From: UBA6176 sp032119375
GTDB lineage: Bacteria > Verrucomicrobiota > Verrucomicrobiia > Limisphaerales > UBA9464
Length of the DNA: 62,713 nucleotides
Assembly (NCBI GenBank): GCA_964430505.1
Contig: CAYSGH010000018.1
Location: 1-62,713, forward strand
Direction: 5' to 3'
Position numbers and translations under genes: made by a program. The notes beneath the pieces are model-generated. The model worked only from the letters and a program-made list of their open reading frames with translations. It searched no databases and was not told the origin of the DNA. This document shows, piece after piece, positions 7,945-16,673 of this stretch (position 1 is its first letter; each line of letters starts with the position of its first letter).

Positions 7945-9383
7945 TCGCACGCCTCAAGGCACGACGCTCACGGCCCATCCTTGGGCTGGCACTCGACGGA
8001 CTGCTCGCCGAGGCCGTCGTCGTCCGCCCATCCAACGGGGCGGCCGAGGCCTCCGCCCCCGTCGCCCTCACGTTGCCGGCCGACGTCTTGTCCGCCGACC
8101 CCGTCGCCGTGGGCAAGGCGTTGAGGGAACAGCTCGACCAGGCGGGCATCAAGGTCCGCCATGCCGCCGTCGCGTTGCCCGCCTCGTCCCTCTTCGCCAC
8201 CAGCCTTCCGCTGCCCCAGCTCGCCCCGGAGGACGCCGAGGGCTTCGTCGAGCTCGAGGTTGAGCGCTCGTTTCCGTACGGGACCGACCAGCTCGCCGTC
8301 GCCCGGCACGAATGGGCGGATGCCGCCGGCGTGCCGCACCTGACGTTGGTGGCGGTGCCGTTGGAGCATCTCGAGCGCATCGAGCAGGTGCTGCGCGCCG
8401 CCCGCATCCAGCCCGTCTCCATCGCCCCCGCCTTGACGGAGCTTCCCGACCTCGTTCCCGGCGGGGAGGCCGTCCGGATGGACTTCCTCGCCTCGTCCAC
8501 GTCGGTGTCGCTCGCGATCGCCTCGGGGGACGGCCTCGTCCTGCATCGATCGCTCGACGACGTCGTGGTGGTGTCCGACGGCAAGCCGTCGGTGGCGGTG
8601 GATCGCCTGCAACGCGAGCTGCGCGTGACGATGGGCCAGCTTCCGGACGCCGTGCGCCAGGCGCTGGCCCGCACCCGCGTCTTCGGGCACGGGCCGTTGG
8701 CGGACTCGCTGCACCGGGCGTTGGCCTCGCTTGCGCCGCGCCTTGCCCTTTCCGTCGCCCGGGCCGACCGCGTGCCGGAGCAGCGGCAGGCGTTGCCGCG
8801 CATCACGCCGGGCCTGCCCGCCGGCGCCGCCTTGGCGATGGCCGCGCGGCATGTCGGGGGGCGGCCCGCCTCCTTCGAGTTCCTCGCCCCGCGCGTTTCC
8901 CCGTGGCAGCAGTTGGCCGCGCGCTTTTCGTCCGGTCGCGCCGCCCATTATGGCATCGCCGCCGCGGCCGTGGTGCTGTTGGTGGCCGGGGCCTTCCTCG
9001 TGCAACAGGCGCGGCTCATGTCCCTCCGTTCCCGCTGGAACGGGATGGCCAAGACCGTCGCGCACGTCGAGGAGCTCCAGGCCAACCTCAAGAAGTACCG
9101 GCCGTGGTTTGACGACTCGGTGCCGTCCCTGCTGGTCCTGCGGACGTTGACCATGGCGTTCCCCGAGGACGGCAGCTTGACCGCCAAGACGGTCGAGCTG
9201 CGCGAGGGGGCCACCGTGGTGTGCTCCGGCACCGCCAACGACTCCTTCACCCTGAACCGTACCCTGGAGAAGCTCCGGACGGTTCCGGCGGTGCGCGACG
9301 TCACCGTGGACCAGATGCGCGGCAAGTCCCCCGTGCAGTTCTCCTTCAACTTCAAGTGGGACGCCTCCGCTGGAACGCCATGA
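7941..9383 (+). CDS. gspL: GspL-like protein (PilM-type actin fold plus PilN-type membrane region)
   Basis: About 480-residue inner-membrane assembly protein that should link the GspE ATPase to the periplasmic part. The cytoplasmic half resembles the PilM/GspL actin-like fold (LPQLAPEDAEGFVELE is a typical PilM-like stretch). A single transmembrane segment lies near residues 337-357, followed by a PilN-like periplasmic part (RTLTMAFPEDGSL). I chose ATG 7941 because it overlaps the gspK stop as ATGA, like its neighbours; an ATG at 7923 would add six residues. The combined cytoplasmic and periplasmic layout is that of GspL rather than separate PilM and PilN. Confidence 0.75.
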   Translation: MIARLKARRSRPILGLALDGLLAEAVVVRPSNGAAEASAPVALTLPADVLSADPVAVGKALREQLDQAGIKVRHAAVALPASSLFATSLPLPQLAPEDAEGFVELEVERSFPYGTDQLAVARHEWADAAGVPHLTLVAVPLEHLERIEQVLRAARIQPVSIAPALTELPDLVPGGEAVRMDFLASSTSVSLAIASGDGLVLHRSLDDVVVVSDGKPSVAVDRLQRELRVTMGQLPDAVRQALARTRVFGHGPLADSLHRALASLAPRLALSVARADRVPEQRQALPRITPGLPAGAALAMAARHVGGRPASFEFLAPRVSPWQQLAARFSSGRAAHYGIAAAAVVLLVAGAFLVQQARLMSLRSRWNGMAKTVAHVEELQANLKKYRPWFDDSVPSLLVLRTLTMAFPEDGSLTAKTVELREGATVVCSGTANDSFTLNRTLEKLRTVPAVRDVTVDQMRGKSPVQFSFNFKWDASAGTP

Positions 9384-9922
9384 ACCTCGATCCCGAGCAA
9401 CGCAAGAAGCTGCTCCTCGTCGTCGCGCTTGCCGGCGTCGGGTTGCTCCTGGGCGACCGCGTCGTCCTGGGCCCCCTGCTCAAGTCGTGGAACGCGCGCC
9501 AGGCCCAGATCGCCGAGCTGCAGAAGCGCATCGCCAAGGGCGAGCAACTCGTCTCGCGTCTCCGGCCCGTCGAGGGCCGTTGGTCTGAGATGGCCTCCAA
9601 CGCCCTCCCCAAGGTGACGTCCGCCGCCGAGGGCCGCGTCCTGGACGCCCTCGACCGGTGGTCCAAGGCCGCCGCCGTCAACGTCACCTCCGTCAAGCCC
9701 CAGTGGAAGCAGCTCGACGAGGATTACTCCACCTTCGAGTGCCACGTGGATGCCACCGGCAACCTCGCCACCCTCACCCGCTTCCTGTACGAGGTCGAAC
9801 GCGACAAGCTCGCCGTGCGCGTCGAGGCCATCGAGATCGCCGCCCGTGACAAGGAGGCCGCTCAGCTTTCCCTGGGCCTGCATGTCAGCGGCCTCGTTCT
9901 CAACCTACCCGAACGCCGATGA
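9380..9922 (+). CDS. gspM: GspM/PilO-like inner-membrane protein
   Basis: 180-residue bitopic protein. It has a short cytoplasmic N-terminus (MNLDPEQRKK), one transmembrane helix at about residues 9-27, a coiled-coil stretch (RQAQIAELQKRIAKGEQLVSR, cited only by its parts ARQAQIAEL and RIAKGEQL) and a small ferredoxin-like domain. This is the GspM/PilO layout and would pair with the GspL-like protein. Both ends overlap the neighbouring genes as ATGA. Sequence similarity to GspM is weak by eye, so position carries much of the assignment. Confidence 0.7.
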   Translation: MNLDPEQRKKLLLVVALAGVGLLLGDRVVLGPLLKSWNARQAQIAELQKRIAKGEQLVSRLRPVEGRWSEMASNALPKVTSAAEGRVLDALDRWSKAAAVNVTSVKPQWKQLDEDYSTFECHVDATGNLATLTRFLYEVERDKLAVRVEAIEIAARDKEAAQLSLGLHVSGLVLNLPERR

Positions 9923-10893
9923 CGCCCCTCCTGCCATCCCCCGCCGGCGCTTGGATCGCCGCCGCGCTCGCCCTGGCCGTGACCGTGTCCGCCCTCGGTC
10001 AGGAGGCGGCTCCCGCTGCTGCCGCGCCGGAGGCGGTTGCCGCCGCCGCTGCTGCTGCCGCCGCTGCCGCTGTGGCCGCTGCCCAGGACGCCGAGGAAGG
10101 TTCCGAGGAGGACGGCCCCGCCGAGGATGAGCCCGCCGCAGCCTCCACCAACGGCGCCCCGACGCTGTCCGTGACCGGCTCCACCAACGCCCCCACCCAC
10201 TCCGTCTCCGGGACCAATGCCCCGGCACGCCGCACCTCGCGCCGCTCGTCCCGAAGGCCCGAGCGCTCCGGCATCTCCGACTGGCGCCCGTCCAGCCGGT
10301 CCTCGTCCACGTCCAGCAAGGCCGCCGCCACGAATGGCCCCGCCTCGTCCGACTACGCCTACTTCCAGCTCGTCAACGATCGGAACATCTTCAACCCCGC
10401 CCGCGTCCCCAACCGCCCCGACCGTCCCAAGTCCCCCGAGACGCGGCGCACGCCCATGGTCGAGTCCCTCTCCCTTGTGGGGACGCTGCGTTACGAGAAG
10501 GGCATCTTTGCCTTCTTCGACGGCACCCGCTCCGAGTTCCGCAAGGCCCTCAAGGAAGGGGACACGGTGGGCGGGCATCGCATCCTGTCGGTCACGGATT
10601 CCACCGTCCGTCTCGTCGTCCAGGATCGTGCGGTGGACCTGAAGGTCGGCAACCAACTCCGCCGCGAGGACGAGGGCGAGTGGACCCTCGCCTCGGGCGT
10701 GACCTTGGGTGCGTCGTCGTCCTCCGGCGGCTCGGGTTCCTCGAATTCGCCGTCCTCGTCGAGCAACACCGCGTCCGCCTCCTCCCAGTCTTCCAATGCC
10801 TCGTCGTCGTCATCCTCCGGGTCCTCCGGGGGCGGCGCCGAGGAGATCCTCCGGCGCCTTCGGGAACGTCGCGCCCAGGAGACCAAGCAATGA
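9919..10893 (+). CDS. gspC: GspC-like (HR-domain) periplasmic protein
   Basis: 324-residue protein with an N-terminal hydrophobic signal/anchor, then a strongly biased region: an Ala run at about residues 35-60 and Ser/Thr/Asn/Pro to about 140. The conserved core at about 145-250 starts with YFQLVNDRNIFNP, continues with LVGTLRYEKGIFAFF and REGD-like strand patterns, and ends near VDLKVGNQL. This matches the homology region of GspC/PilP, which binds secretin N-domains. A Ser-rich tail and a charged C-terminus (EEILRRLRERRAQ) follow. Placement directly before the secretin genes supports the role. The Ala and Ser runs are low-complexity expansions, not a frameshift. Confidence 0.7.
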   Translation: MTPLLPSPAGAWIAAALALAVTVSALGQEAAPAAAAPEAVAAAAAAAAAAAVAAAQDAEEGSEEDGPAEDEPAAASTNGAPTLSVTGSTNAPTHSVSGTNAPARRTSRRSSRRPERSGISDWRPSSRSSSTSSKAAATNGPASSDYAYFQLVNDRNIFNPARVPNRPDRPKSPETRRTPMVESLSLVGTLRYEKGIFAFFDGTRSEFRKALKEGDTVGGHRILSVTDSTVRLVVQDRAVDLKVGNQLRREDEGEWTLASGVTLGASSSSGGSGSSNSPSSSSNTASASSQSSNASSSSSSGSSGGGAEEILRRLRERRAQETKQ

Positions 10894-12599
10894 ACACGCA
10901 CACTCCACGCATCGTCGTCCTCGCCCTCGTCGCCACCGTCTCGCTGGGCCTTCGGGTCCAGGCGCAGGAGGCCAAGCCCGCGACCCCGACGGCCCCGGCA
11001 CCCGCCGCTGCTGCGGACGCTCCGAAGGCGGCGGATGCAAGCTCTGCGGCCGCTGCGCCGGACGCCAAGGCGGCAGGAACGACCTCCACCAACGCGCCGG
11101 CCGCCGCGCCCAAGCAGCCGCCGGAGCCGCTGCCTGCGCCGGAGCCGTTGCCGACCGCCCCGGATGGCAGCCCCATGGTCCGCATGAACTTCCGCGGCGT
11201 CCCGTTGGAGACCGTCCTGAGCTACCTCTCCGAGGCGGCCGGCTACATCATCGTCCTGGACACCGAGGTGAAGGGGCGCATCGACGCGTGGTCCGCGCAG
11301 CCGGTGACCCGCGAGGAGGCCTTCCAAATCCTCGAGGCCGCCCTCGCCAAGAACGGCTACACCGCCCTCCGAAACGGCCGCACCCTCACCATCGTCTCCA
11401 AGGAGTCCGCCAAGAAGCGCGACATCCCGGTCAAGTCCGGCAACAACCCGGATTCCATCCCGAAGGACGACCAAGTGGTCACCCAGATCATCCCCATCCG
11501 CTTCATCAGCGCCACCGCCCTGACCACGGACCTGTCGCCGTTGCTGCCCTCCGAGGCGACCATGACGGCCAACGAGGCTGGCAATGCGTTGGTCATCACG
11601 GACACGCAGGCCTCCATCAAGCGGCTCACCGAGGTCATCCGGGCGCTCGACACCTCCTTGGCCAATTCCTCCTCCGTCAAGGTGTTCCCCCTTCGCTACG
11701 CGGATGCCAAGGAGCTGGCCACCGTCATCAAGGACCTTTTCTCGACCACGGACTCCCGGGGCGGCAACACGGGCAACAACGGCCGCGGGGGCTTCCAGGG
11801 GTTCCCCGGTGGATTCGGCGGCATGGGCGGCTTTGGTGGCCGTGGGGGAGGCGGAGGCGGCGGCGGCGGATCCTCGTCCGGTGCGGGCAACCGAGCCGCC
11901 GCATCCAAGGTTGTGGCCGTCGCCGACGAGCACTCCAACTCCGTCATCGTGAACGCCCCCGAGGACGCGATGCCCACCATTGAGGAGTTGATCCGATCCG
12001 TGGACACCAACGTTCAGGACGTCACCGAGATCCGCGTCTTCCGGCTTCAGTTTTCCGACCCGACCGAGATGGCCGGGATTCTTTCGGGGTTGTTCCCGGA
12101 TGAGGCCACCGCCCGCAATGGGAGCAACAACAACCGCGGCCAGCGCTTCGGAGGCTTCGGGATGTTTGGCGGCATGAACCGGGGCGGGGGGGGCGGCGGC
12201 GGCTCGGGCAGCTCCAGCGACCGGGCGCTCAAGAAGGGCAAGGTCACGGCCGTCCCGGATCCCCGCACCTCCTCCGTCATCGTGTCCGCCGACCGCGAAA
12301 TCATGGGCCAGATTGCCGAGATGGTGAAGCAGCTCGACGCCAACCCGGCACGGAAGCAGAAGGTGTACGTGTACGACCTCGACAACGCCGACCCGCAGCA
12401 GGTGCAGGACGTGCTCCGCGGCCTCTTCGAGCGCCAGGGCAGCAACACCCGCAACACCCAGACCCGCCAGCAAAACTCGGCCCTGACCACCCGGTCCACC
12501 CAGCAGCAGCAGCAGAACAACCTCAACCGCGGCGGGGCCGGCTTCGGCTCCGGCGCGGGCGGCGGCGGCGGGCTCGGCGCCGGTGGACGTGGCAACTAG
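10890..12599 (+). CDS. Secretin periplasmic N-domain protein (front half of a split GspD)
   Basis: 569-residue exported protein carrying only the periplasmic rings of a secretin. After a signal peptide (to about residue 26) and an Ala/Pro linker come N0 (97-172, VRMNFRGVPLETVLSYLS), N1 (195-258, VVTQIIPIRF... ALVITDT), N2 (262-372) and N3 (379-487). N2 and N3 are each interrupted by a long Gly-rich loop. A fifth domain begins at 490 (KVYVYDLDNADPQQVQDVL) but stops after its first strand and helix. The protein then ends in a Gln/Asn/Gly-rich tail with no secretin pore domain. The missing half-domain and the pore are in the next gene. The start overlaps the previous stop as ATGA. Confidence 0.88.
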   Translation: MNTHTPRIVVLALVATVSLGLRVQAQEAKPATPTAPAPAAAADAPKAADASSAAAAPDAKAAGTTSTNAPAAAPKQPPEPLPAPEPLPTAPDGSPMVRMNFRGVPLETVLSYLSEAAGYIIVLDTEVKGRIDAWSAQPVTREEAFQILEAALAKNGYTALRNGRTLTIVSKESAKKRDIPVKSGNNPDSIPKDDQVVTQIIPIRFISATALTTDLSPLLPSEATMTANEAGNALVITDTQASIKRLTEVIRALDTSLANSSSVKVFPLRYADAKELATVIKDLFSTTDSRGGNTGNNGRGGFQGFPGGFGGMGGFGGRGGGGGGGGGSSSGAGNRAAASKVVAVADEHSNSVIVNAPEDAMPTIEELIRSVDTNVQDVTEIRVFRLQFSDPTEMAGILSGLFPDEATARNGSNNNRGQRFGGFGMFGGMNRGGGGGGGSGSSSDRALKKGKVTAVPDPRTSSVIVSADREIMGQIAEMVKQLDANPARKQKVYVYDLDNADPQQVQDVLRGLFERQGSNTRNTQTRQQNSALTTRSTQQQQQNNLNRGGAGFGSGAGGGGGLGAGGRGN

Positions 12600-12665
12600 G
12601 ACGGACCACCCCAGATGATCCCGCGCCCGGCATCCCCCCATTCCCGCACCCTGATGTTTCCCCCC

Positions 12666-13961
12666 ATGAATCGCCTTGCACAACGCGCCTCCGCGATCCT
12701 TCTCGCCGCATCCATGGCCGCGCCCGCCCTCGCCCAGTTCCAGGGCTTTGGCGGCGGGGGCGGCGGCACCCAACGCCGGGCCGGCACGGGCTCCGGCGCC
12801 ACCCGGGAGTACCCCAACAACACCGAGGTCGGCGACGCCATCATCTCCTTCGACCCCGAGACCCGTAAGATCATCGTCATCACGGACGAGGACACGAACC
12901 TCCAGATCAAGGACGTGATCACGAGCCTCGACAACCCGCGCCCGCAGGTGCTCATCAAGGTGGTCTTCCTGGAGGTCACCCACAACGACTCGTCCGACAT
13001 CGGCGTGGAGGGCGGCTACACGCGGCAGCTCGGCAACACCGGCACCGGCAGCATTGCCAACGCCTTCGGGGCCTCCGCCCTGTCCTCCGCCGCCACGTCC
13101 TCCGTCCCCAACGTCCTGGGCCAAAACGTCCAGAACATGCTGCCCGTGCCGCCCGGAGCGGGCGTGTACCAGGTCCTGGGCTCCGACTTCCAGGCCACCC
13201 TTCGCGCCATTGCCCAGGCCGGCCGCGCCGAGATCCTCTCCAGGCCCTCCATCCTCGCCCGCAACAACCAGCCCGCCACCATCTCCCTCGGCCAGCAGGT
13301 CCCCCTCGTCTCCAACACGCGCTTCGACGCCATCAACGGCCAGATCAACACCGTCTCCTACCAGAACGTCGGCATCATCCTCCGCGTCACCCCCTTCATC
13401 ACCCCCGACGGCATGGTGGAGATGATCGTGTCCCCGGAGACGTCGTCGCTGGCCGAGCGAACGCAGTGGGTGCCCATCTCGCGCGACGCCCTCGCACCGG
13501 TCGTCAACTCCCGCCTCGCCGACACCGTCGTCGTGGTGCCCGACGGCCAGACCGTCGTCATCGGCGGCCTGATGCAGAACCAGATCACCGAGTCCGAAAG
13601 CAAGGTTCCCTACCTCGGCGACATCCCGTGGCTGGGGAACGCCTTCAAGCGGAAGCAGAAGTCCAACATCAAGACCGAGCTCATGATCTTCCTCACCCCC
13701 ATCGTCATCCCCGCGCCGTCCCAGCTCGCGGGCATGACCGCCGAGGAACGATCCAAGGTCCTCCTCCGGCCCAAGTCCCTGCCGCAAATGCAGCTCGAGA
13801 ACCTGGTGGACCAGCTCCCCGACAAGTCCTCTGACAAGTCCTCCGACAAGAAGCCCGCCAAGAAGGCGTCGGCGGTTCCCGATGCACCCCAAGCCCCCAA
13901 GGCTCCCGTGGTCCCGGCGGACCCCAAGCTGAAGGCCGCTCCGGCACCCGCCCGTCGGTAG
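12666..13961 (+). CDS. gspD: Secretin outer-membrane pore protein (rear half of a split GspD)
   Basis: 431-residue protein with its own Sec signal peptide (MNRLAQRASAILLAASM... ALAQ) and a short Gly-rich stretch (FQGFGGGGGG). The second half of a secretin N-domain follows at residues 57-90 (ISFDPETRKIIVITDE). The secretin domain begins with RPQVLIKVVFLEV and carries the family marks ILSRPSILARNNQPATI, the VPLV motif and GGLMQNQ...VPYLGDIPWLG. The C-terminal tail is Lys/Ala/Pro-rich. An in-frame ATG at 12615 would put 17 residues before the signal peptide, so 12666 is preferred. There are 66 bp between the previous stop and this start. Confidence 0.9.
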   Translation: MNRLAQRASAILLAASMAAPALAQFQGFGGGGGGTQRRAGTGSGATREYPNNTEVGDAIISFDPETRKIIVITDEDTNLQIKDVITSLDNPRPQVLIKVVFLEVTHNDSSDIGVEGGYTRQLGNTGTGSIANAFGASALSSAATSSVPNVLGQNVQNMLPVPPGAGVYQVLGSDFQATLRAIAQAGRAEILSRPSILARNNQPATISLGQQVPLVSNTRFDAINGQINTVSYQNVGIILRVTPFITPDGMVEMIVSPETSSLAERTQWVPISRDALAPVVNSRLADTVVVVPDGQTVVIGGLMQNQITESESKVPYLGDIPWLGNAFKRKQKSNIKTELMIFLTPIVIPAPSQLAGMTAEERSKVLLRPKSLPQMQLENLVDQLPDKSSDKSSDKKPAKKASAVPDAPQAPKAPVVPADPKLKAAPAPARR

Positions 13962-14093
13962 GCCGGAGTTCCGTCCACGGTTCGCAGGTTGCCGGCGGAG
14001 AAGGGAGGCGGGACCGCTTCCGACACGTCGCGAGGGTTGGGCATCCTTGGGAGGATAACCCCCGGGGACTCCCATGCCGCCGTCACCTCCAGG

Positions 14094-15017
14094 CTACTCC
14101 AGCAACCGGAATCCGTCGTCGTCCAGTCGCGCGCGAAGGCCCCAGGGGAGGCTTCGTTTCCTCGGCTCATGGCCGTACTCGTATCCCATGCGCACCGGCA
14201 CTCCCAAGCCACCCAACACCTCCCGTGCAATCTCCCCCAGTTCGAGCCAGCCGCCGCGGCGGTCTGCCGGGCCACAGTCCGTGAACTGCCCCAGCACCAC
14301 CGCTGCGACTCGCCTGAGCACGCCCCCCAACCGCAACTGAACGAGCAGGCGGTCCACTCGATGCAGGTGTTCGTGGATGTCCTCCAACACCAGGATCGAA
14401 CCTTCCATCGAAGGCAGGTGCGGCGTCCCCATCAACGAGCCTACCAACGACAAGCAACCACCCATCAACGGGCCCTCCGCCGTGCCGGGCACCACCACTT
14501 CCCACGGCTTGTCCCCGGGGTTGCCGAGGTCCACGCCCGCCGTGGCCCCTTCCACCAACGGCCAAAACGCGCCCTCCGTGAACGGGTCCAACCCGGCGGC
14601 CAACTCCACCCCGGCCAACACCCCCGAGACGCTCACGAGGCCGCATCGGGCCAGCAACGACATCTGCAAGGCCGTCACGTCGCTGTAGCCCACCAGCCAC
14701 TTCGGGTCGCGTCGCACCGCGTCCACGTCCACGCCCTCCAGCAGGCGCGCGCACCCGTAGCCCCCGCGCACGGCCATCACCATGCGCACACCGGGATCCC
14801 GGAGCATGGCGTTCAGGTCCTCCAACCTCTCGGCATCCGTCCCGGCAAACGCCCCGTGGCGCCCCGTGGCATGGCGCCCCACCTTGACCCGATACCCGCG
14901 CGCCTCCAGCGCCCGCCGTCCCGCGTCGATCCTCCCCAAGTCCAACGGCGCGCCCGCCGGGCAAATCAAGCCCACCTCATCCCCGCGCCCCAGCGGCCTC
15001 GGCCTCGCCACGCTCAT
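14094..15017 (-). CDS. ldcA: LD-carboxypeptidase (peptidase S66 family)
   Basis: 307-residue cytoplasmic serine peptidase that removes the terminal D-Ala from recycled murein tetrapeptides. Family marks are GDEVGLICPAGAP at the N-terminus, the nucleophile region VRGGYGCARLLEGVD, WLVGYSDVTALQ, and the later catalytic region LVLEDIHEHLHRVDRLL with the C-terminal His segment (GYEYGHEPRKRSLPWG). Length fits LdcA. It is the last gene of a minus-strand group and follows the hypoxanthine phosphoribosyltransferase by 32 bp. It converges with the secretin gene; the 132-bp gap holds only a weak TGGGAG/CTCCCA stem around 14048-14074. Confidence 0.9.
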   Translation of the reverse strand: MSVARPRPLGRGDEVGLICPAGAPLDLGRIDAGRRALEARGYRVKVGRHATGRHGAFAGTDAERLEDLNAMLRDPGVRMVMAVRGGYGCARLLEGVDVDAVRRDPKWLVGYSDVTALQMSLLARCGLVSVSGVLAGVELAAGLDPFTEGAFWPLVEGATAGVDLGNPGDKPWEVVVPGTAEGPLMGGCLSLVGSLMGTPHLPSMEGSILVLEDIHEHLHRVDRLLVQLRLGGVLRRVAAVVLGQFTDCGPADRRGGWLELGEIAREVLGGLGVPVRMGYEYGHEPRKRSLPWGLRARLDDDGFRLLE

Positions 15018-15049
15018 CGGCCGGAGCCTGCCCCGGCGACCCCGACGCG

Positions 15050-15616
15050 TCACGCATCGTTGCCCGGCCGCAGCACGTACACCGACGGGTAGTTGGTCCG
15101 CCACGACCGGTCGTCCATCCCGTAGCCCGTGAACCATTCGCGGCCCTCGTACCGGAACGCCGCATGGTCCGGCGTGTGCAGGCTTTCCGGGATCACCCGG
15201 TGCACCAGCACCGCCGTCCGGACCGACGCCGCGCCGCGGGCCCGGCACAAGGTGGTCAGCTCCGCCAACGTGCGTCCGGAGTCGCAGATGTCGTCCACCA
15301 CCAGCACGTCCCGGCCGGTCAGGTTGAGGTCGAGGCCCTCCACCTGGAGGTGCGAGGCCATCTGGCCGTTCACGCCGGCCTCGTATCCACGGCATCGGCA
15401 ATACGTGGCCTCCACCGAGACCGGGATGGCCTTGAGCAAGTCGGCAAAGAAGAACACCGCCCCCCTCAGGACGCACAACGCCAGCACCTGCTGGCCGCCG
15501 CGAGCCAAGACGTCCCGCGCCCAAGGCGTCAGCTCCGCCGCCACCCTGTCTACGCCGCACTGAACCGCCTCCGCCGTGAACACCTCGCTATAATGGTCCG
15601 GAACGTTTCGCGTCAT
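15050..15616 (-). CDS. hpt: Hypoxanthine phosphoribosyltransferase
   Basis: 188-residue purine salvage enzyme that converts hypoxanthine or guanine plus PRPP to IMP or GMP in the cytoplasm. The PRPP-binding loop VLVVDDICDSGRTL is near residues 102-115, and the region VLRGAVFFFADLL matches the family. ATG 15616 is chosen over one nine codons upstream because a good Shine-Dalgarno (AAGGGAGGA at 15622-15630) lies 5 nt before it. The gene overlaps the end of the SIS-domain gene by 29 bp. It would supply the last step for hypoxanthine imported by the purine system at 18435-26904. Confidence 0.9.
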   Translation of the reverse strand: MTRNVPDHYSEVFTAEAVQCGVDRVAAELTPWARDVLARGGQQVLALCVLRGAVFFFADLLKAIPVSVEATYCRCRGYEAGVNGQMASHLQVEGLDLNLTGRDVLVVDDICDSGRTLAELTTLCRARGAASVRTAVLVHRVIPESLHTPDHAAFRYEGREWFTGYGMDDRSWRTNYPSVYVLRPGNDA

Positions 15617-16667
15617 CCACGTCCTCCCTTCTTGAGATTCCATAAAGCCCCCCGTCCATGCCCTTGCCGGGCCAGTTCACCTGGTCCACGCCCAGGTGCC
15701 GCGCCAATCCCAACAGCACGGGGTTCAGCAGCAGCTCGGCCGCCAAGGGCGCGACCTCCACCCGTCCGGGCAACGGCACCCGCCGTGCCGGCAGCCCCGC
15801 GCCGGCCAACACCTCCTCCGCCCGGCGCGCGAGCGCGCAGTCGCCCAGCACCCACACCGGCTCCGGACGGGCCATCAACTGCTGGAGGTGCCCGTGCGCC
15901 AACGCCAGCAAGTCCACCACGCGCGGCCCTCGCCAGTACAACCCCTCCACGAACTTTGCCACCACGTTCTCCGCGCACCCGGACAACCCGTCGCCCGTGG
16001 CCACCACGAATCCGTCCCGATGCGCGTCCAGCTCGGATCCGATGGCCTCCAGCATGCGTGCCGGCCACGGGCTGGATGCCCACGCATCCAGCTCATCCAC
16101 GAGCGTGCTCGACGGGGGGAGCCGGTTCCCATCCACCGAGGCCGCCAACCGCCACGCGGCGGCAAACCCGCACAACGGCCCAACCAACCGGACCAAGGTT
16201 GAGTACTCCTCCTCCAACGGGAACCGCTCCATGCGGCATCCCTCGGCCGAGAGGCGTTGCAGCCATCCCGCGCGATCCCCGCGTCCCGCCCGCTCCTGGC
16301 CCTCCACCGTCGAGGCCGTCGCCAGCACGACGGAACCGAAGAGCCCCCGCCTCGCGAGGGCCAGCCGGGCGTTCGGCGCCAGGCCTTGGCTGAAGACCAC
16401 CAGCGTCCGGTCCCGGCTCGACGGTCCCGGAAACCCCGGATCGAGGAAGGCGGACAACGGCTCGAACCAGGCGGGCACCGCCGTGTGACGCCGAAGCAAC
16501 GCCACCAAGTAGCGCGCGTGCGCCTCGGAGCTTCCCACGCCGGTGGCAAGGACGCCCCCCTCGCAGGGCCGCCAGCCCTCGGCCAAGGGCGACACCAGGA
16601 GCCCGCGGGCCAACGGCCATGCCTCCTCCGCGCGGCGTCCCAGCAACCCATGTCCCTTCGCGTCCAT
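15588..16667 (-). CDS. SIS-domain protein, phosphosugar isomerase-like
   Basis: 359-residue protein with the look of a double SIS fold. The N-terminal half has the phosphosugar loop GVGSSEAHARYLVALL and LVVFSQGLAPNARLAL. The second half has GCAENVVAKFVEGLYWRGP, close to the isomerase half of GlmS-type enzymes. The C-terminus ends near GKGMDGGLYGI. The substrate is unknown; nothing identifies it as GlmS itself, since the glutaminase half is absent. A GTG at 16670 just before ATG 16667 is an alternative start. It lies 6 bp after the GTP-cyclohydrolase-like gene and overlaps hpt, so the genes are co-transcribed. Confidence 0.7.
   Translation of the reverse strand: MDAKGHGLLGRRAEEAWPLARGLLVSPLAEGWRPCEGGVLATGVGSSEAHARYLVALLRRHTAVPAWFEPLSAFLDPGFPGPSSRDRTLVVFSQGLAPNARLALARRGLFGSVVLATASTVEGQERAGRGDRAGWLQRLSAEGCRMERFPLEEEYSTLVRLVGPLCGFAAAWRLAASVDGNRLPPSSTLVDELDAWASSPWPARMLEAIGSELDAHRDGFVVATGDGLSGCAENVVAKFVEGLYWRGPRVVDLLALAHGHLQQLMARPEPVWVLGDCALARRAEEVLAGAGLPARRVPLPGRVEVAPLAAELLLNPVLLGLARHLGVDQVNWPGKGMDGGLYGISRREDVDDAKRSGPL
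15622..15630 (-). promoter_or_regulatory. Strong Shine-Dalgarno of hpt
   Basis: On the minus strand this reads AAGGGAGGA, 5 nt before ATG 15616. It is one of the few strong ribosome-binding sites in the window. It lies inside the 3' end of the SIS-domain gene, which suggests that hpt is initiated internally on a shared mRNA. Confidence 0.75.
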
Positions 16668-16673
16668 CACCCG

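Noticed and set aside
10700..10860. Ser-rich tail of the GspC-like protein as a frameshift
   Set aside because: The frame continues to a charged C-terminus and an ATGA junction with the next gene, so the low-complexity tract is genuine coding sequence.
12597..12665. Split secretin as a simple frameshift or sequencing error
   Set aside because: The second gene has a complete signal peptide and a sensible start, and there is a 66-bp non-coding gap. A single base error would not create these.
14048..14074. Terminator between the secretin gene and ldcA
   Set aside because: The TGGGAG/CTCCCA stem is only 6 bp with a long loop and no T-run, which is too weak to list as a feature.
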